A DNA stretch of 8,559 nucleotides, from the NCBI GenBank assembly GCA_964596775.1, contig CAZQVN010000096.1:1-8559 (forward strand), written 5' to 3'. This document shows, piece after piece, positions 5,783-8,559 of the stretch. This stretch comes from CAZQVN01 sp964596775 (lineage in GTDB: Bacteria > Eisenbacteria > RBG-16-71-46 > JABDJR01 > JAWXBZ01). How positions within the stretch are numbered: the first letter of the stretch is position 1; the number at the start of each line of letters is the position of its first letter. Made by a program: the position numbers and the translations under genes. The notes under the pieces were generated by a model. The model had not been told where the DNA came from and did no database searches. It saw nothing but the letters and a program-made list of their open reading frames with translations.

Positions 5783-6457
5783 TCAGTTCATCGTCGGGTC
5801 ATCGGGGCGGTTTCCCCCGTGACGACGCAGGATGTCCTTTTCCTTGAGGCTCCGCGCCAGGATCTCTCCGACCCTGCGCGCCCGCTCCCCGAGGTCGTTT
5901 TCCTCGAGCAGCCCCTGGCGGGTCACCGGGTCCGTCTCGATGTGGGTGGCGATCGTGTTCAGGGTGATCTCCCGCGCCGCGGAGTGCGTGGCCGGATCGA
6001 ACCCGCTCGTGGAGATCTGCACGTTGCCGTGGAGCGCGTGGAACCGGGCCAGGAGCTGCACCATTTCCGGCCCCGAATCCTCCGTGTCGATCCATGCCCG
6101 GTCCTCCGGCATCACCGCCACGCGTGCCCTCCGGTACGACTTCCCCGGTATCTCCTCGAGGATCCGGAGCCGGACGGTACCCTGGAGGGTCACGAAATAG
6201 CGGCCGTCCGGCATCTTCTGCGACGTGACGATCCGGCCTGCCGTGGCCACCGGAAAGACCGGCGGCGTGTCGGTGTCCTCGAGATCCCAGTCCGGCTTGA
6301 GCAGGACCGGCACGATGATCCGGTCCCCCTCCAGCGCGTCCGCGGCGAGTTCACGGTAGCGCGGCTCGAAAATGTGCAGCGGAAGGACGGAGCCGGCGAA
6401 CAGGACGATGTTCGGCAGCGGAAAGATCGGAACGATTTCGGGGAGTTCTGTGCTCAT
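5783..6457 (-). CDS. Stand-alone Lon N-terminal (substrate-binding) domain protein
   Basis: A 224-residue protein that consists only of the Lon N-terminal domain (LON_substr_bdg). No AAA+ ATPase and no Ser-Lys protease domain follow. The signature is IVPIFPLPNIVLF (8-20) followed by LPLHIFEPRYREL (25-37); later YFVTLQGTVRLRIL (87-100) fits the beta-rich core, and the C-terminal ~80 residues should be the helical part. Such proteins are commonly annotated as LON peptidase substrate-binding domain proteins; their function is not settled, with a peptide-binding or adaptor role often suggested. The ATG at 6457 is chosen because homology starts there; the frame runs on to 6793 but would overlap the divergent DUF481 gene. 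No Shine-Dalgarno site is visible, and a good promoter abuts the start codon, so the mRNA should be nearly leaderless. It is followed after 11 bases by nth. Confidence 0.88.
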   Translation of the reverse strand: MSTELPEIVPIFPLPNIVLFAGSVLPLHIFEPRYRELAADALEGDRIIVPVLLKPDWDLEDTDTPPVFPVATAGRIVTSQKMPDGRYFVTLQGTVRLRILEEIPGKSYRRARVAVMPEDRAWIDTEDSGPEMVQLLARFHALHGNVQISTSGFDPATHSAAREITLNTIATHIETDPVTRQGLLEENDLGERARRVGEILARSLKEKDILRRHGGNRPDDPTMN

Positions 6458-6468
6458 GGTGATGTCGG

Positions 6469-6497
6469 AGTATACGGGGATACGCGGGCGGTTCCAA
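6469..6497 (-). promoter_or_regulatory. Sigma-70-type promoter of the Lon-N/nth operon
   Basis: On the minus strand TTGGAA (6492-6497), a 17-base spacer and TATACT (6469-6474) form a good sigma-70-like promoter: four of six -35 and five of six -10 bases match consensus at ideal spacing. The -10 ends 11 bases before the ATG at 6457, so transcription starting about seven bases downstream leaves only a few leader bases. That agrees with the absence of a Shine-Dalgarno site. Confidence 0.6.
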
Positions 6498-6635
6498 ATC
6501 GCGGGCGGGCGGACTCTCGACGCGGGACGAGGCCCTGCCCGTGATGTGAAGGGCCGCCGTGAATCGTGTATTCTGAACCCATGGTTATCTCGAAAGTTGT
6601 CCGCCCACCGCACATGATCCCTGCCTGGAGTTGAT

Positions 6636-7370
6636 GTGACGAGATTCTCGAGGACCACAGCCCTGGCCGCCCTGTTGATCGCAATGACCCTTCCCTGCCC
6701 GGCATCCGCCGAAAACGGCCTTTCCGGCAACGTCGAGCTCGGCTTTTCCGCCTCCGGCGGCAACACGGAAAAGCTGGACCTCGTGAACCGCAACCGGATC
6801 GCCCACGTGAAGGATCACTCCACCATGGCGCTGTCCGCCTCCGTCCGCTACGGCGAACTCCGCGACACGAAGAACACCCAGGAGATCCAGGGCGCGTTCA
6901 ACTACGACTACTACCCCTGGAAGCACTGGTCGCTGTTCACGTACGCCTCGGTCCTGAACAACCGGTTTCGCGACATCGACATCCGCGCGATCGGCGCCGT
7001 CGGCGGCAAGTGGACTCCCCTCGTCGGTTCGAAGGGCAGCGCCTCGCTGAGCCTCGCCGGAATCCGCGAGTACAACCGCTTCGAATCCGACGGCGCGGAA
7101 CGGCGTGATTTCCGCTGGTCCTGGCGGACGAAGGGAGAGTTGCTCCTGCCGAACAAGGGGAAGTTCACCCACACGATGTTCGTCGTCCAGGGTTTCGAGA
7201 AGCCGCTCGACGACTACCGCATCGATTCGGACATGAGCCTCCTGCTTCCCCTCTCCGGCTGGACGATGCTCAAGACCTCGTTCGACCTCAATTACGAAAA
7301 CCGGCCACGGCCCGGCATCGAGCGGACCGACCGGATTTTCTCGACATCGCTGATTCTCACCTGGAAATAG
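6636..7370 (+). CDS. DUF481 family outer-membrane beta-barrel protein
   Basis: A 244-residue protein with a signal peptide: basic start MTRFSRTT, hydrophobic ALAALLIAMTLPC, and a likely cut after PASA (about residue 25). The mature part is rich in alternating polar/aromatic strands typical of a beta-barrel: GNVELGFSASGGNTEKLDL (31-49), then repeated segments such as FNYDYYPWKHWSLFTYASV, ending in IFSTSLILTWK. DUF481 (YdiY-like) proteins characteristically begin with a GxxxLGxxxxxGNT-type strand, which is seen here. They are predicted outer-membrane proteins of unknown role, sometimes linked to salt or stress induction. The GTG at 6636 follows GGAG at five bases; the ATG two bases earlier runs straight into TGA. 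A weak -10-like TATTCT lies at 6569-6574 without a good -35. The gene is divergent from the Lon-N gene and five bases upstream of polX; the two proteins share no obvious biochemical logic. Confidence 0.87.
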   Translation: MTRFSRTTALAALLIAMTLPCPASAENGLSGNVELGFSASGGNTEKLDLVNRNRIAHVKDHSTMALSASVRYGELRDTKNTQEIQGAFNYDYYPWKHWSLFTYASVLNNRFRDIDIRAIGAVGGKWTPLVGSKGSASLSLAGIREYNRFESDGAERRDFRWSWRTKGELLLPNKGKFTHTMFVVQGFEKPLDDYRIDSDMSLLLPLSGWTMLKTSFDLNYENRPRPGIERTDRIFSTSLILTWK

Positions 7371-7375
7371 ACACG

Positions 7376-8559
7376 ATGGACAAGCGCACGGTGGCCCGGG
7401 TCCTCGAGGAAATCGGCACGCTCCTCGAACTCAAGGGGGAGAACCCGTTCAAGACGCGCGCCTACCAGAGCGGCGCCCGGCTCATCACGTCGATGGAAGA
7501 GGACCTGGTCACGGTCGTCCGCGAGGGGCGGCTGAAGGAGATCCGCGGCATCGGTTCGGCGCTCGCCGAAAAGATCACCGAGCTGGTGACGACCGGAAAA
7601 CTCGAGTATCACGAGAAGCTGCGCGCGGAGTTTCCCGACGGGTTCCTGGAGCTGCTCGAGATCCCCGGCCTCGGCCCCAAGAAGGCCAGGGTCGTCCATG
7701 AAAAGCTCGGCGTGAACACGGTGGCCGACCTGGAAACGGCGGCCCGGGAAAACCGGATCGCCGGACTGTCCGGATTCGGCGAGAAATCGCAGGAAAAGAT
7801 CCTCAAGGGGATCGAGCACATCCGGAAGAACTCCGGCCGCTACCTCATCCACGTGGCCGAGCGCGAAGCCCGCCGCATCACCGATGTGCTCTCGAAGATG
7901 AAACAGGTGAAGCGGATCAGCGTGGCCGGGAGCCTGCGCCGCCGCCTGGAAACCGTGAAGGACATCGACATCGTGGTGGCCACCGACGACCCGGCACCGA
8001 TCATGGACCGCTTCGTCGGCCTCGACGGCGTGGAGTCGGTGATCGGCCACGGCGAAACGAAGTCGAGCGTGCGGATGGAGTCGGGGATCGCCGCCGACCT
8101 CCGCTGCGTGACCGACGCGGAGTTTCCGTACGCGCTCATGTACTTCACCGGGAGCAAGGCCCACAACGTGGCGCTCCGCGGCCGCGCGATCAAGCGGAAG
8201 CTCCGTCTCAACGAGTACGGGCTGTACCGGGGCACCGACTCCGACGACGCCGCGAAGAACATCCCGTGCCGGGACGAGGCGGACATCTACAGGGAGCTGG
8301 GTCTCGTCTACGTGGAACCGGAACTCCGCGAGGACACGGGCGAAGTCGACGCCGCGGAAAACGACGGCCTCCCCGATCTCATCACCGATCGGGACATCAA
8401 GGGGCTGCTTCATCTCCACACGAACTGGAGCGACGGGTCGGCCACGATCGACGAGATGGCCGAGGCCGCGATCGCCATGGGGCTTCAGTACCTGGGGATC
8501 ACCGATCACAGCCAGTCGGCGATCTACGCGAACGGCCTGACGCCCGAGCGGGTGAAGCT
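7376..8559 (+). CDS. polX: PolX family DNA polymerase with PHP domain (C-terminal part beyond window)
   Basis: An open frame of 394 residues from the ATG at 7376 to the right edge, with no stop reached; bacterial PolX enzymes are about 570-580 residues, so about a third is missing. Helix-hairpin-helix motifs: EIRGIGSALAEKI (55-67), LEIPGLGPKKARVV (94-107) and LSGFGEKSQEKIL (131-143). Polymerase palm: GSLRRR (185-190), metal-binding D196 and D198 in KDIDIVV, D241 in ADLRCV, and YFTGSKAHN (256-264), the nucleotide-binding YF motif. The PHP domain begins at LLHLHTNWSDG (344-354; H346, H348, D353) and continues with ITDHS (375-379). PolX enzymes of this architecture fill short gaps in base excision repair, and the PHP domain gives Mn-dependent 3'-5' exonuclease and AP-endonuclease activity in characterised homologues. 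All visible catalytic residues are intact. The ATG lies five bases after the DUF481 stop codon with only a weak GGA upstream, suggesting translational coupling. Confidence 0.95.
   Translation, partial: MDKRTVARVLEEIGTLLELKGENPFKTRAYQSGARLITSMEEDLVTVVREGRLKEIRGIGSALAEKITELVTTGKLEYHEKLRAEFPDGFLELLEIPGLGPKKARVVHEKLGVNTVADLETAARENRIAGLSGFGEKSQEKILKGIEHIRKNSGRYLIHVAEREARRITDVLSKMKQVKRISVAGSLRRRLETVKDIDIVVATDDPAPIMDRFVGLDGVESVIGHGETKSSVRMESGIAADLRCVTDAEFPYALMYFTGSKAHNVALRGRAIKRKLRLNEYGLYRGTDSDDAAKNIPCRDEADIYRELGLVYVEPELREDTGEVDAAENDGLPDLITDRDIKGLLHLHTNWSDGSATIDEMAEAAIAMGLQYLGITDHSQSAIYANGLTPERVK

Noticed and set aside
4017..5822. 601-codon plus-strand open frame
   Set aside because: It crosses two convergent genes in the wrong frame and has an Arg/Gly/Pro-rich shadow composition.
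6458..6793. N-terminal extension of the Lon-N protein to 6793
   Set aside because: It would overlap the divergent DUF481 gene and its promoter region, and the added residues have no Lon-domain similarity.
7292..8509. 405-codon minus-strand open frame
   Set aside because: It is antisense to polX, whose frame has complete polymerase and PHP motifs.

Overview
The window reads as a chromosomal stretch of a GC-rich, diderm bacterium. The genes are dense, third codon positions are mostly G or C, and one gene encodes a signal-peptide-bearing outer-membrane barrel of the DUF481 type. The HNH endonuclease subtype, the style of the glutamate dehydrogenase and the PolX-PHP polymerase would suit Acidobacteriota or a related uncultured phylum, but the phylum is an impression and cannot be settled from this sequence. 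I see no phage, transposon, CRISPR array, tRNA or rRNA.

Layout. (1) 1-1153, minus: an HNH endonuclease of the DUF222/13E12-like architecture, cut off at the left edge. (2) 1154-1605: a 452-base non-coding stretch with a low-GC patch, a perfect 20-base palindrome and an imperfect GC-rich tandem repeat. (3) 1606-2874, minus: a complete NAD(P)-dependent Glu/Leu/Phe/Val dehydrogenase, most likely glutamate dehydrogenase. (4) 2875-3190: a divergent intergenic region with a strong 13-bp hairpin. (5) 3191-5004, plus: a two-gene operon with an ATGA overlap, encoding a DUF72/YecE protein and a divergent YhcC-like (TIGR01212-like) radical SAM protein. (6) 5005-5039: a hairpin between convergent genes. 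(7) 6457-5040, minus: an operon of a stand-alone Lon N-terminal-domain protein followed by endonuclease III (Nth). (8) 6636-8559, plus: a DUF481 outer-membrane protein followed five bases later by a PolX-family DNA polymerase with a PHP domain, cut off at the right edge.

How the genes relate. Nth (base removal and AP-site cleavage) and PolX (gap filling, with a PHP nuclease domain) belong to the same biochemical pathway, base excision repair, and sit in two divergent operons about 180 bases apart. The DUF72-radical SAM pair is the least understood unit and the best candidate for undescribed biology: the radical SAM protein keeps a Cys cluster but has lost a family motif. Two genes (HNH and Lon-N) have a good promoter -10 element placed so close to the start codon that their mRNAs should be leaderless or nearly so. 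Most other genes have ordinary Shine-Dalgarno sites.
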